A stretch of 64,000 nucleotides of DNA from Chamaecyparis obtusa. Taxonomy: Eukaryota > Streptophyta > Pinopsida > Cupressales > Cupressaceae. The stretch is taken from NCBI GenBank assembly GCA_027943335.1, contig BSBK01006751.1, positions 617,501 through 681,500 of the forward strand, given 5' to 3'. Below the pieces are notes generated by a model. The model did no database searches, had not been told where the DNA came from, and was given only the letters and a program-made list of their open reading frames with translations. The position numbers were made by a program, and so were the translations under genes. This document shows, in pieces, positions 1-13,350 of this stretch (positions are counted from its first letter, which is position 1; each line of letters opens with the position of its first letter).

Positions 1-580
1 GACTTGGATTAGGCTAAGAAAAGTAGGAAACATCTCCTAAGTAGATTTAGGAAAGGTTTAGGGAAGATTGGAAGGGTTTAGGAATGTCTAGAAGATTCTA
101 GGTTTTTGAGGCTTTAAATAAATATAAAATTTATTTAGGGAATGTGACATCATTTATTGAATATTAATTCAATAAATGATGTCAAAATCATTTAAATTTG
201 ATTTAAATGCTTTGGGGAGGGATTCTTTAATTAAATATGCTTAATTAAAATAAAATGATTTAATGGCATAAAAATATATTAATTAATTAAATAAATAATT
301 AATTAGTAAATGATGATGTCATCAGGGGTTTTAAGAAAAATAAAAATACTTTTATTTTCTAAAGGATTTTTAGGTGTCTAGAGTATCCATTGCACACTAA
401 GGTGCAATTGCTAGTTTATAAAATCAATTAAATAACACATTTATTTAATTTAAATTATATAAATTTAACGTCTACATTGACAACAAAGAGGGTGAAATAT
501 AATGACATGTTTTAAAAAATTATTTAATTTTGTTTTTGTTTTTAAATATTAAAATATTTGACACAAATAAAACTAAATGT
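1..580. other. AT-rich intergenic flank with a short palindrome
   Basis: No gene is visible. A 38-bp imperfect-loop palindrome lies at 146-183: 17-base arms beginning GACATCATTTATTGAAT are separated by 4 bases. The rest is AT-rich and without recognisable coding sequence on either strand. Confidence 0.5.
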
Positions 581-838
581 ACATATAAATTTATGACCTT
601 AAAAATTAAGTTAAATAATAAAGAATATCTTAAATACATCTATCTAGAAAATATTGAAAGATCAATGTCAAGACATCTATCTCCCAATAACTTTAATTGT
701 ATTTAAGAAACATATAAATTTATGACCTTAAAAATTAAGTTAAATAATAAAAAATATCTTAAATACATCTATCTAGAAAATATTGAAAGATCAATGTCAA
801 GACATCTATCTCCCAATAACTTTAATTGTATTTAAGAA
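581..838. repeat. 129-bp tandem duplication
   Basis: Bases 581-709 are repeated at 710-838. I see essentially one difference between the units (aaGaata against aaAaata). The near-identity points to a recent local duplication. No coding content. Confidence 0.92.
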
Positions 839-3240
839 ATCTATATTAACCATAAATATATATGCATCAACCTAAAAAAAATTAAAAGATTAATTTCGTT
901 TAAATATCTCTCAACATCTTTACATATACATATTCAAACATCTATATTAATACATTTATTATTTTAATCCCATATTTACTCTTAAATTGATTATCAATAA
1001 ATGAGCTTATCTAAAATTATTATGCAAGTGTAATTTAGAAAAATAAATTCACTTATGTTTTGTATTGTATGGATTTTTTCTTTGATGGTGGGAACACAAC
1101 TACCCACAATTAAAATGTGAAGCCATCCTTGACTAGAACATTGATTCATGTTCCTACTACGCATGTAAGAAAAATAAATAAAAAGTGGTCATATTTTGTA
1201 AGACTTTGGAAAATGCGAGGAAGGTACAAAATTTAGGATGTAAGCCTCAAATACGCTAGGAAACCATTTACCCTTGAAATTCTAAATTTTTAAAATTTAG
1301 TATTAAATTTGTAATGAGAGCAGAGAGTTTATAAAGAATCCATAATATGGAATCCAATGTTAAATTTATAAAGCATCTTCAAATTAAAAAAATATTATTT
1401 TTCAACATTTTAGGTATCTATATAAGAAATGATTTTATTTTTTAGTAACAGTATTAGACTTTATATATTGACTGAGTGTAGGTGTATTATATATCTTCTT
1501 TTATTACATCATCATGATTAAAAAAATCTATTTTGTCAAAATTATCTTGAAATTAAATTCGTCTTTTTATCAAAAGTCTTCTCACAAAATACAATTAAAG
1601 AATCTACATTTGATAAATATAAATCTAAACTTATAAAAATATCCATTATGACAAAAAAAATATTTAATTAATAATATGCCATTACTCTTATAATCAAAAT
1701 GTTTTATAATCCATGAAAGAAATTCAAATACTTAAACTAACAAATTCAAATTCAAAACCATATTAGATCAGCATAAGAAAGTTATGGATAAGGTGGATAC
1801 CATTTTTGGAACTCATAATAGTGCACATACGAGATGATATGTTTTTTGGTCTACGAGATGGCTTCTAAAGAAGAAACGACCTTGTGCAAAAGTGACACCT
1901 AATTGTGCTACAAATATGACATACATACCCTGCCCCCTACAACTCGAAAATACTAAAAGCTACTCTCCACCTCTTATTAGTTTGTCTTTGCTACTTCTAC
2001 CATGCATGTATCTATAAAAATTCTACTTCTTGTAGAATTCAACCTTTTGAGATTTAAAAAAAAAGCTCCTTATTACCCTTTTTTATAAAATAATAAAAAT
2101 AGATTATTTAAATGAATATTCAAATACATCACTATCATCTTCAACCATTAAACTATAAACAACCCATTGGACAACAATGGCCAAATTTGACTTTGAATGT
2201 ATTGTGCATACTATTCTAATATCCTGAGACTTGGGCACCTACATGTGACAAAGTCATGGAGAAAACTCACACTAGACTCATTTACTTCTTGTGCATGGAA
2301 ATTTAAGTCTCTTTCAATTTCTCATTTTTATTGTATAAAGTGAATGAGGAAAATTCATGGCAAGCTTATAGTAGAAAGGAAAGGACAGAAAGAAAAGAAT
2401 ATTTTATCGTCCATGATACTAATCAATGATACTGATTATCAGTTTTTGGATCAACATATAGTTATAGTCAATGATACTAATCATCAGTTTTTGGATCAAC
2501 ATATAGTTACTGCAATATGCAATATGGAAAGAAACACCTAACTTGTCACAAATTAGATGTACATATCTTACCTCCTACACAATTTAAACTTGTAATCGTT
2601 ATTTCAATAATATTAAATTTCCACCATTAAACAAACACAAAATACAAAAAACTAATCTCTACCTCTTAGAGCTTTTCTTCTATTATCCTAACTTTATGAC
2701 ATTTGTAAGACATATGAATCTATACTTCTCATAAAGTCTATCCTCCTAATTTTTATAAAATATTAAAAATTGTACAAATTTGACTTTGAATGTATTGTGT
2801 ATCCATACTTTGAATATTATTCAAATATCTTGAGACTTGGACACCTTCCTTGTATGAATTCGTGGACATAAAATCACGGCGGGCCGGTTTACCTGTTGCA
2901 CACGGAATCTGGAGTCCGTTTAAATTTATCACTCTTTTTATTCAACTATTCTTGACAAATAATATGGATTTTCATTTGACTTTGGTAATTTGGTTTCCCA
3001 CTTAAAACCACGATCTTTGGTTGGCGAATAATGGTTGTTTGGCGTGATCCTGCTCATAAATGTAGCCTCTCATGGGACCGAGGGCTTAAGATCATTCTTC
3101 TAAGAAAAGAGAAACGAAAAGATCGCCATCGGTCCTGTGAGACGGCTGGCAAGACTCACAGTTAAGGATTCACGTGTTATGAGCTTCTAGAAGGTCATGG
3201 CAGGCCGTAAATGGAACATTGAAATCATTAGAGGTTGCAA
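839..3240. other. Non-coding upstream region with degenerate ~0.6-kb tandem duplication
   Basis: No gene is supported. Sequence around 1900-2260 reappears in decayed form around 2540-2850; for example AAATTTGACTTTGAATGTAT occurs near 2183 and again near 2775, each followed by 'cttgagacttggacacc'-like sequence. A smaller 45-bp duplication lies within about 2420-2510. From about 2870 the base composition becomes less AT-rich, as expected on approaching the promoter of the transporter gene. Confidence 0.5.
3171..3176. promoter_or_regulatory. CACGTG G-box core upstream of the ABCG gene
   Basis: A palindromic CACGTG lies about 850 bp upstream of the start codon. G-box cores are bound by plant bZIP and bHLH factors, and ABRE-type variants respond to abscisic acid. 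One hexamer is weak evidence. A possible TATA-like stretch (TTTATATG, about 3250-3257) follows roughly 75 bp downstream, which would imply a long 5' UTR. Neither site is proven. Confidence 0.25.
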
Positions 3241-3541
3241 CGCAACTTATTTATATGGGATGAAAATGTATTCATTATTTGACTGGGTAGTGTGGAATCG
3301 GTCCGTGTCTTTATTTGGGGATTCCGCTAGGGTCCAAATTGGTTGAGTGAACGGAACATTTTTGGTTCTGTGGTACCCAAATCCTTGACATTTGTAGTAC
3401 ATTCTGAGCAGTATCGTTGAAAGCGATATGAGCTTGGGGGACATTATATGTAGGGTGTGTGATTGATGAAAATTTGAGATTGGTTGCATCAGATGTGCTA
3501 GTGCCATGCTCATCGAAGGTGGGCAGGTATTTGGTCTGTAC

Positions 3542-3862
3542 AAACCAGATTTCCATAGGAGCACCAATTGGTGTTTTGTATACTCGTAGTTTTGTTGAAT
3601 TGGACATTGGAAGAAGATTGCCCAACCAAATTTTCATAGGAGCCCAAGGTGGTGTTTTGTATACTAGTAGTTTTGTTGAATTGGGCATTGAAGATTGGAT
3701 AAACCAGATTTTCATAGGAGCCTAAGGTGGTGTTTAGTCCACTTGGAGTTTTGTTGAATTGGGCATTGGAAGAAGATTTCCCAACCCAGATTTTCATTGA
3801 AGCCCAAGGTGGTGTTTACTCTACTAGGAGTTTTTTAAATTGGGCATTGGAAGTGGGTGATG
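3542..3862. repeat. Four tandem ~80-bp units in the promoter/5' UTR of the ABCG gene
   Basis: Units start near 3542, 3623, 3701 and 3782 (spacings 81, 78, 81). Each has the order 'aaccagattttcataggagc', 'ggtggtgttt', 'gttttgttgaattgggcattgg'. They differ by scattered substitutions. Short open frames across them on both strands are by-products of the repetition. The array ends about 160 bp before the transporter start codon, so copy number could affect transcription or the leader. Confidence 0.85.
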
Positions 3863-4020
3863 ATATAGCTGGTTTAGTTTTGTGCAGTTAATGGCTAGCT
3901 CAGATCCATCATGAATCTGCTTCTGAAGTGGCCAAGATAGTTTTATTGGAGCTGGTAATCCCACATCTATATTGGTGAAAATAGTGAGATAGGATTGGAA
4001 ATTGATCCAGGTGTGCAGAA

Positions 4021-7000
4021 ATGTCAAGGACTACAGGGGTTGGTGATCCATGGGCGGGAGACAAGAGGTCTGCAAGCAGAGGGTGGAGATCTGCCAGCAC
4101 TGGGATGTGGACCGGTGATGATGTTTTTAGCAGGAGCTCGACTTTGAGGGGAGAGCAGGATGATGAAGAGGCGCTGAAGTGGGCTGCCCTTGAGAAGTTG
4201 CCTACTTATGATAGACTGAGGAAGGCTATTCTCAAGCAGGTCATGGACAATGGAAATGTTGTTCATGAAGAGGTAGATGTCACAAGGATGGGGATTAATG
4301 ATAGGCATCAGCTGATTGAGAAGATTTTGCGAGTAACCGAAGAAGATAATGAACGCTTCCTACTCAAACTTCGAGACAGAATTGATAGGTACATGCTTTT
4401 CTTCCCCTGCAATTTTCTTTTTGCGATTGGAACTGGTTTTGGGGTATAGTTCATTTGGTTTCAGTGTTTGGGATTGGTTGTTCCGGAAATCTTCTATGAA
4501 AATCTGGTTTGGCTATAGTTCATTTGGTTTCAGTGTTTGGGATTGCTTTTTATCTGTTTGTCGCATTTGGAATCGGTTTTGGGTTTACTCAGGTAATGAA
4601 GTTCATTTTGTTTTTGTGTTTGGAATTAATTTTGAGCCATCCGAGGAATGAAGTTGATATCGCTTTCATGCTTGTAAAATATTGAGGGATCGTGAAGGAA
4701 TGGAGTTGATTTTACTTTCATGCTTGTAATAGATTTTGGGCTTGTGAGGGAATGGATATCAGTGCAAATTATGTTTGAAACTGATCTTAGCGTCTCATGG
4801 AATGGGGTTCATTTTATTTTTAAAAGATCATGATTTCTTCTGGGATGGGGTATATTTTGAATATTATTTTTCTTTTTGTTTCGGAAATGGTTTTGGGCTT
4901 TTGTAGGAATGGACATAATTGTTTTTTTCTGTTTAAAATTGGTTTGGCCTTTATAAGGAACAAAGTATTGCAGGATGCAAGCGTGGCAACATTTTTTAAG
5001 AAAATAATTCAAACACAAAAATGTTACTCTTTCAGAGTTGTAATTTGGGTGCTTTGGTTGGATTACAGGGTGGGCATTGACCTGCCTAAGATCGAAGTGC
5101 GATTTGAGCATTTGACGGTGGATGCAGATGTATATGTCGGAGGTAGGGCACTTCCGACATTGCTCAACTTCACAATGAACACTATAGAGGTAAGAATTAC
5201 TTGCTTGGAGTCCTGAATAGATAGAGAGAACAAAGGACATTCATAATCTGTAATTGATATTTATTTTTCTGTGATATTGCCTTTGACAGGGTATGCTCAG
5301 CTCCCTTCACCTTTTCCCCTCACGGAAACAAGTCTTGAACATACTTCACGATGTCAGTGGTGTTGTCAAACCTTCTAGGTGAGTACTGAAGGTCCTGATA
5401 ATGTTGAATCGTAAACCTAAAATTCTTTGATAATCTTGTACAATTGACTGCACGTTTGAGATTCTTACGGTTCACCATACTTCCTTCAGAATGACTCTGC
5501 TTCTTGGGCCTCCAAGCTCTGGAAAGACGACTTTGCTGTTGGCTCTTGCTGGGAAGCTTGATCCTGACCTCAGAGTGAGAAACAAGTCATAAATTGTTGG
5601 TTAGTGTAAACATATTTTCCAAAATTCAGAGTCGGTAGCTCTAAAGAAATAGGTCTTATGTCAAATTTGCAGGTCTCTGGTAAAGTGACCTACAATGGTC
5701 ATGATTTATCTGAGTTTGTACCTCAAAGAACATCAGCTTATATTAGTCAACATGATATTCACAATGGAGAGATGACTGTTAGAGAGAGCATGGATTTTTC
5801 TAGCCGTTGTCAAGGAGTTGGTACTAGATACGGTATGGACAAATTTTTGTGTTCTGTTCCCCACAATCTCCTCTTTTCTCAGAATTTCTTGTTTCATTCC
5901 TTTGACAAAGTTGGTTGAGGAAATTTTAATTCTGGCCTAACATACTTGAAATTGTAGGTTTTCATACTAGTGCATCCTCTATGATCATTAGCTTTCTTAT
6001 ATTTTCCTATGATAACATGTTTATTATACGTATTTTTGAAATAAATTCATTGTAAAGTATGGTTTCTAATCTTTTTGAAAGGAAAGTTTGTAAACATGCC
6101 AGCCAACTAAAGAACCAAAGATTAAGATCTTTTAACATTGAAGGTTCCATTGTTTCCATTGTTTCAGAGATGCTTACTGAGCTTTCAAGGAGGGAAAAGG
6201 AAGCAGGAATTAAGCCAGACCATGATATTGATGTTTTCATGAAGGTTAGCTTTATTGGACAAACATGGAGCTGTTAAGAAGAAACAATGGATGATGGAAT
6301 CGTAATTCTGACTTGTTTTGTCGTGATTCATGTGTAGGCTACAGCTATGGAAGGTCAAGAAACAAATATGGTCACAGATTATGTCCTTAAGGTTGGTTCA
6401 TTTTGCAAAAGAAAAAAATGCTATGCATTTCTTGCTCTTGACTGCAAATTCTAATTGAATCTGAGCTATTTCTGAAATGTTCATCCATTGAGTTGTGATT
6501 TACTGACAAATTACCTAAAAAAAATTCCCATGCAGATTCTTGGCTTAGACATCTGTGCAGATATCCTAGTTGGTGATGAAATGCGAAGAGGAATTTCAGG
6601 AGGTCAGAAGAAACGAGTAACAACTGGTACGCCTTTCGAGTCATAACCTTAAAGTTAATCTGAAAAAATTCAATCACTAGACCTCCCTGCTTACTTAAGT
6701 GCCTATCCATTACAGGGGAGATGTTGGTTGGACCCGCCAAAGCTCTATTCATGGATGAAATATCCACTGGATTGGACAGCTCAACAACTTACCAAATTGT
6801 GAAGTGTCTACGCCAATCTGTTCATGTGATGGATGGAACTATGGTCATTTCTCTGCTACAACCTGCCCCAGAGACCTTTGAACTGTTTGATGATATAATT
6901 CTTCTCTCAGAAGGACAAATTGTTTATCAAGGACCACGGGAAAGTGTTCTTGGGTTTTTTGAGTTCATGGGCTTCAAGTGTCCTTCAAGAAAGGGTGTTG

Positions 7001-10000
7001 CTGACTTTCTGCAAGAGGTATTGTTTTTAGTTCACTAGAACTTACTTCCTATTTATTATTTGTTGAAAAAGTTCTGAATCTCAAACTTGTCACAACCATG
7101 CTATGACTTTCCAGGTGACATCCAGAAAAGATCAGGCACAATATTGGGCAAACAAAAATCAACCTTATCGCTATGTTCCAGTCAATGAATTTGCAGGATC
7201 TTACAATTCTTTTCATGTAGGCCAACAACTTGCAAATGAGTTAGCAGTTCCATTTGATAAGATGCGAAGTCATCCAGCAGCTTTGGTCACTGAAAAGTAT
7301 GGTCTCACTAACTATGAGATATTCAAAGCATGCTTTGCCAGGGAATGGCTACTAATTAAACGAAACAGTTTTGTTTATGTATTCAAGACTACCCAAATAT
7401 CAATCATGGCATTCATCACCATGACGACATTTTTGCGGACAGAGATGCATCACAAAACTATTGCAGATGGAAACTTGTATCTTGGTGCCCTTTTCTTTGG
7501 TCTTGTTAATGTGATGTTCAATGGAATGGCTGAAATGGCTATGACAATTGTCAGGCTTCCAGTATTCTACAAGCAACGTGACTTGCTATTCTACCCTGCA
7601 TGGGCATTTTCCTTGCCTATATGGGTGCTGAGAATACCATTGTCTTTCCTTGAATCTGGAATATGGATAATATTAACATATTATGTAGTAGGTTTTGCTC
7701 CAGCAGCAAGCAGGTAAGATGCAGTTTATACTTTTGCACCTTGCTGTTTATTGCCCCGTTCGTTCATTTAAATTTTGTTTGTTTTGTAGTCAACTTTGAC
7801 AGTCCCGTTTATTATCCCTTTGGGATTTGCCACAGGTTTTTCCGACAGTTCCTGGCTCTTTTCTGGGCACATCAGATGTCCTTGGCACTTTTCCGTTTCA
7901 TTTCATCAGTGGGGCGGACAATGGTTATTGCAAATACATTTGGGTCTTTTGCACTGCTGGTGGTCTTTGTCTTGGGAGGATTTGTCATTTCAAAAGGTAC
8001 ATTATTCACCTAAAAACAACATCTTGTGCTGATCCGAAAAGGGGCTGTGAATAACAATCATGTTATGGATGGTTTGGATTTTGTAGATTCCGTCCCTAAG
8101 TGGTGGATATGGGGATACTGGACTTCTCCTATGATGTATGGTCAGAATGCCATAGCCATCAATGAGTATCTTGATGATCGATGGAACAGGGTAAGATTTT
8201 AAATAAAAGACAATTTCACAAAAACTTGTTTTATGAGTTTTGTTTCTCAATGCTGATGCACGATTGATGTCTATTATGCAGCCCAACACTGATAGGACCA
8301 TTGATGAACCCACCATTGGGAGAGCAGTTTTAAAGAGCAGAGGGATGTTTACTGATGGTTCTTTTTACTGGATTGCCATTGGAGCTCTAGTCGCCTTTTC
8401 TGTGCTGTTCAACATTCTCTTCACAGTGGCCTTGGCGTACCTAAATCGTATGTCACTCTGCAATTTAATCTTAGGAGAAGGATTCTTAATTCAGGAATGA
8501 TCTACAATTTCTTTTTTTTCAAATCTTAATCTTAAATTTTATTCATGAATTTGCAGCTATTGGAAAACCTCAAGCCACCATTTCTGAGGAGGCTCTGGAA
8601 GAGAAACATGCCAATCGTACAGGTGAAGAGTTATCTTCTAGAGGAAGGACAAAATCCAGAACTTCAGGCTTATCATCTCATTCGTTGGGTGCATCAGCCG
8701 AAGGTACTCACTTGAAAAGCACCATCATCAGACATTCCTTATTAATAAGTGAATTGAAGCTTACTTACTGCATCCGTTTCAGGTATTGACATGGCAGTGA
8801 GGCGGTCTAGCATCTCCTCAGGTGGACACTCTGACCGAATCGAAGCTATCGATGCCAGTGGTGTGGCTCCTAAGAGAGGGATGGTATTACCATTTCAACC
8901 TCTGTCACTTGCATTTGACCATGTCAATTACTATGTTGACATGCCTGCGGTGAGTTTATGCTTGTGAAAATGAGGCTGATAAAATCTGTTCATTCCCAAT
9001 GTGCAATGTGATCCATTAAGCCCTGCCCTGAGTGTGTATTGGCTGGTGACAGGAAATGAAGAGCCAAGGTATTCCAGAAGACAGGCTTCAATTGTTACGG
9101 GATGTCAGTGGTGCTTTTCGGCCTGGTGTCCTCACAGCTCTAGTTGGTGTCAGTGGTGCTGGGAAAACCACCTTAATGGATGTTCTTGCAGGAAGAAAGA
9201 CTGGAGGCTACATTGAAGGAACAATCACCATATCTGGATATCCCAAAAATCAAGAAACCTTTGCTCGTATTGCGGGTTATTGTGAGCAGAATGATATCCA
9301 TTCCCCTTTTGTGACAGTTCATGAATCTCTGATCTATTCAGCATGGCTTCGTCTACCTGCAGAAGTTGATGCAGAAACACGGAAGGTATGTTGCTTTCCC
9401 CTGATTGAAGGGAATTGATGCTAATTTGGATTTTGCAGAAAACTAATTCAACACAAAATAATCTACAAAATTGTCTCTGCAGATGTTTGTAGAGGAAGTC
9501 ATGGAACTTGTTGAGCTGGCACCTCTAAGACATGCTCTTGTCGGTCTCCCTGGAGTAGATGGCCTCTCAACAGAGCAGCGCAAAAGGCTTACTATAGCTG
9601 TTGAACTGGTTGCAAACCCCTCCATTATTTTCATGGATGAGCCAACATCAGGGCTTGATGCTCGAGCTGCAGCTATTGTCATGAGGACTGTTCGCAACAC
9701 TGTTGACACAGGGCGTACTGTTGTCTGCACAATTCACCAACCTAGCATTGACATTTTTGAAGCATTTGATGAGGTATGTATGAATATGAACATGCTGTTT
9801 TATTTACAGACAAAAAAAGGCTTTGATCTTATCTTTTCCACCTTAATAAACTTAAATTGATTATGCTGCAGCTTGTGCTGATGAAAAGAGGAGGACAAAT
9901 TATATATGCAGGGTCACTTGGGCGTCAATCTCACAAGCTGGTTGAATACTTTGAAGTGAGTAAATCTAATACCTGTTTGGATTCTTCTTTAGTTTTACTT

Positions 10001-11826
10001 GTCTCCTAGTGGTCATGATGTAATTGGAAATCATTTTTTGGTGTAGGCAATTTCAGGAGTCCCCAAAATTACGGAGGGTTACAATCCAGCAACTTGGATG
10101 CTTGAAGTTAGCTCTCCTAGTGCAGAAGTGCAACTTGGCATAGACTTTGCAGAAGTCTATGCAGGATCCTCTCTTTACCAGTAAGCTTACTCTTTAGAGC
10201 CGCTCAAACTTTACATACGTGAATGTTCAATTGCTTCAATCTATTGTTTCTCTATAGCACTCAGTTATGCCATCTTGTTTCAGGCGGAACCAGGCACTTA
10301 TCAAAGAGCTGAACACACCTGCACCCGGATCTAAGGACATTCACTTTTCCACACAATATTCTCAGAGCTTCTATGTTCAATGCCTAGCTTGCTTATGGAA
10401 GCAGCATTGGTCTTACTGGAGGAACCCACCATATAATGTTGTCCGCATTTTTTTCACTTGTGTCTCGGCTCTTATGTTTGGAAGTATATTCTGGAAACTT
10501 GGCAGGAAAACGTAAGATCTGAGAGCATCAGTTGGCTTCATATACTGAAATATTTAAGCTATTTTACTACTGTTATCTGTGGGGTAATCTGATAAGATTG
10601 TGCGATTCTTTGTTTGACAGACACAAACAACAAGATCTGAACAATATCCTTGGAGCCCTATATGCTGCAACAATTTTCCTTGGGGTCAGCAATTCCTCTT
10701 CTGTTCAACCCATTGTTGCTGTAGAGCGAACTGTGTTCTATCGTGAAAAGGCAGCTGGCATGTACTCAGCTATTCCTTATGCAATAGCCCAGGTAAAATG
10801 TTTTCTTTATTCATAACATCCACGTTCTTCAATAAATGAAATCCTCGAAACCTGAGTTTCACCAAACAAAAATTTGGTAGAAGAACCAGAAAATAAATGG
10901 ATTATTTTTTGTAAGTAAATGACCCAAAGCATGTAGCAAATAGATAACTTTCAAAATAATATATCCAAATAGGGCAATATGAGTGAAAATTGAATTAGAT
11001 TAAGGTTGGAGACACAGCAGGTCAATGTTGACGCAGTTAAAAGCACCAAAAAGGTCAACGAAGGCAAAAAGAATAAAAACCAGTGTTCTCTTTTCCAATT
11101 TGGAGGATCTTTATATTCTAGTTCATACCCATGAAGCATTGTGGATGTGAAACTGATATATTGTCTGACATCACTTGCTTTTGACTATTTTTCAGGTTGC
11201 TATTGAGATCCCATATGTCATGGCCCAAACAATCCTGTACACTGTACTTGTTTATTCCATGGTTGACTTCTTCTGGACAGGAGCTAAATTTTTCTGGTTT
11301 CTGTTTTTCATGTTCATGTGCCTACTATATTTCACTTTATATGGCATGATGACTGTAGCCCTAACTCCCGGTGCCCAGTTCGCTGCCATTGTTTCCTCTT
11401 TCTTCTATGGATTCTGGAATATCTTCTCTGGATTTCTTATTGCTCGACCAGTAAGCTTTCTGACTCTTTTTTGAGGAAGTTTCATTTAGCTTTCATAATT
11501 TTATTGTATTTTCATTTGCATTTTCTGAACTGACATTTTCAATCATTCTGCAGCAAATACCTGTGTGGTGGAGGTGGTATTACTGGGCAAATCCTATTGC
11601 ATGGACACTATATGGTCTTATCGTTTCCCAACTTGGAGATATAACCAGTCTTGTAATTGTCCCTGGTGACGGGGCTCAAAAGAGTGTGAAACAATTTCTG
11701 GACGACAATTTTGGATTCAAGCATGATTTCTTGGGTGTGGTGGCAACGGTCCATATAGGGATAGTTGTCATGTTTATAGCAGTATTTGCCTATGGCATCA
11801 AGTTCCTCAATTTCCAAAGGCGCTGA
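4021..11826 (+). CDS. Full-size ABCG (PDR-type) ABC transporter, 23 exons, intact
   Basis: ATP-driven exporter of the plant pleiotropic-drug-resistance group, normally in the plasma membrane; substrate cannot be predicted. Exons: 4021-4388, 5069-5189, 5290-5378, 5490-5574, 5673-5832, 6168-6244, 6338-6391, 6536-6626, 6716-7017, 7115-7713, 7836-7996, 8087-8190, 8282-8447, 8557-8703, 8783-8949, 9053-9385, 9483-9773, 9872-9955, 10047-10180, 10284-10511, 10621-10792, 11196-11450, 11554-11826. They total 4461 nt (1486 aa), near the family norm of about 1400-1500; every intron is GT-AG and the frame never breaks. Order is NBD1-TMD1-NBD2-TMD2. NBD1: Walker [10 protein letters not shown] (199-207), signature ISGGQKKR (338-345), Walker B LFMDE (359-363), with LLQP where an H-loop histidine is usual. 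NBD2: Walker [10 protein letters not shown] (929-937), divergent signature LSTEQRKR (1036-1043), Walker B IIFMDE (1056-1061), His1093. This NBD asymmetry is typical of PDR proteins. The start is supported by an in-frame TGA at 4003-4005 and a normal family N-terminus ([20 protein letters not shown]). Confidence 0.97.
4389..5068 (+). other. Intron 1 of the ABCG gene, with internal repeats
   Basis: This 680-bp intron is the longest in the gene. 'tatagttcatttggtttcag' occurs at 4445 and again at 4514 (69-bp period), and weaker echoes ('ggaatgaagttgat') follow to about 4810. Open frames inside it on both strands do not match the transporter or any family I know. Confidence 0.7.
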
Positions 11827-11956
11827 GACATTGCCATCAGGGATGCTCAATCCAAAAGCAAGAGTTCACTTTTGAATTTATCTGTAAAAAGTAAAATTAC
11901 ATTTATATTTGTTTGGCAATCATAGCAGAGCTCAGCAAAGCTCAGTTTCGAATATG

Positions 11957-11962
11957 AATAAA
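11957..11962 (+). promoter_or_regulatory. Probable poly(A) signal of the ABCG gene
   Basis: AATAAA lies 131 bp after the TGA stop of the transporter, in the T-rich context expected for a plant near-upstream element. The transcript probably ends a little downstream, near 11980-12000. Confidence 0.5.
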
Positions 11963-11989
11963 ACAATTATGTTTTTGGGTGTACACTAA

Positions 11990-13350
11990 TTGAGAATAAT
12001 GTCATCTTGGGTATGATATTGTTGCTTTTTTATCTGTCACTGTATATCCCAACCAGTCATCCCATCCCTGAGCAGGCTTGGGTTAGAAAGTCTTCATCTT
12101 CAGCACTAACATCCATTGGTGCTACTTGTGTTTTGTGGATATTCTTATCTTGAAGTTATTTTTAATGTGAATATTTATTCATTTATTCTGAAAAGCTTAA
12201 TCTGGTTGGAAGAAGAAAATAGCTTCCGATTTTTTGGGATCCAAACTGGCTTTCTGTAAACACTTCAACAACAAACTAAAATTTTGCTATCATAAATAAC
12301 CATCTTTCTTTCTGTGATCTGAATGAATGATTTTAATAACATCCTTGAGGCAGAGCAGTGTATAGGACCCAGGAATAGCACACATCCCCTAAAACAGGGC
12401 ATCAAAGCTTTATATGATTTGTAAGCTCCTTTTTAGATCTACCTTTTGACAGTGATTTTTGATCAATGAATTGAAAGGTGAAAAGAATCTGGATTATACT
12501 AGGTAACTCACACAGAAGAATATATAGATCTATTCTTAAACCAGGTAAAATTGGTCAATTGGAAAAGTAAATTTAAAAAATGCAAAGACAACTGGGCACT
12601 TACTTGCCCCTAACCTTACACATTTAAAAAATATAAATACTATATTTTTATCCGTCTGCTGGTTCTAAATAGCCTTTACTTCTATTTTTTAAAAGTCATA
12701 AGCTACTACAATATTTTGGTTTAAAAATCAAAATCTAAAGATGCTTCATGCTAGTGAATCTTTCAAATCTAAAAGTGCATTTATCTATTTTTAAAATCTA
12801 AAAAACTTTGTTTTTTCCTAAATAGTAATGAGAAAAAGATTGAAGGGTAAGACTGAGGGGGAAAATTGTCAAGTTGCTATCAACTTCTTAGTATTTTAAA
12901 ATGCTTTTAGAATCAACTTTCAATTTTTTTATCAAGATTTCCCTGTAGTTATGTTGAAACATTCAAAAGAAACAAACTAAACTGTTGCTGTCAAACAACA
13001 ACCATATTTTATTTTTCTTCCGTATCCTCCTGGTGCAAGTGAAAAGCAGAAAAATCTGACACAGATTGTCATCAAGAACAAACTAAAATGCTTTCAGAAT
13101 CAACTGAACTAATAATTATGTTGAAACATTCAAAAGAAACAAACTGTGTTTTTGCTGTCAACCCAGCAACCATATTTTCTTTTCCTTCCATGTCCTGGTT
13201 CGAGGTGTAAAGTAGAAAAATCTAGCTCAGACTGTCTGAACAACAAGACAAATCCATTTTCAAGCAACCAAAGGACAAGAGAGGATTGCTATAAACTTTC
13301 TAGTCTTCAGAAGCATCTGTCAGCTATTTTCATGAAAACTTTCTGATAAC
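11990..13350. other. Non-coding 3' flank of the ABCG gene with degenerate repeats
   Basis: No gene seen. Sequence at about 12520-12660 (including 'caactgggcacttacttgcc') is related to 22640-22800, so it is a dispersed repeat. From about 12960 onward, copies of a motif containing 'aacaaact...caaccatattt' and 'ccttccatgtcctgg' recur with heavy decay. They lead into the large tandem duplication that follows. Confidence 0.5.

Noticed and set aside
3542..3862. CRISPR-like or coding interpretation of the ~80-bp units and the - strand frames across them
   Set aside because: Units are contiguous without spacers in a plant nuclear context; the frames persist only because the period is close to a multiple of three.
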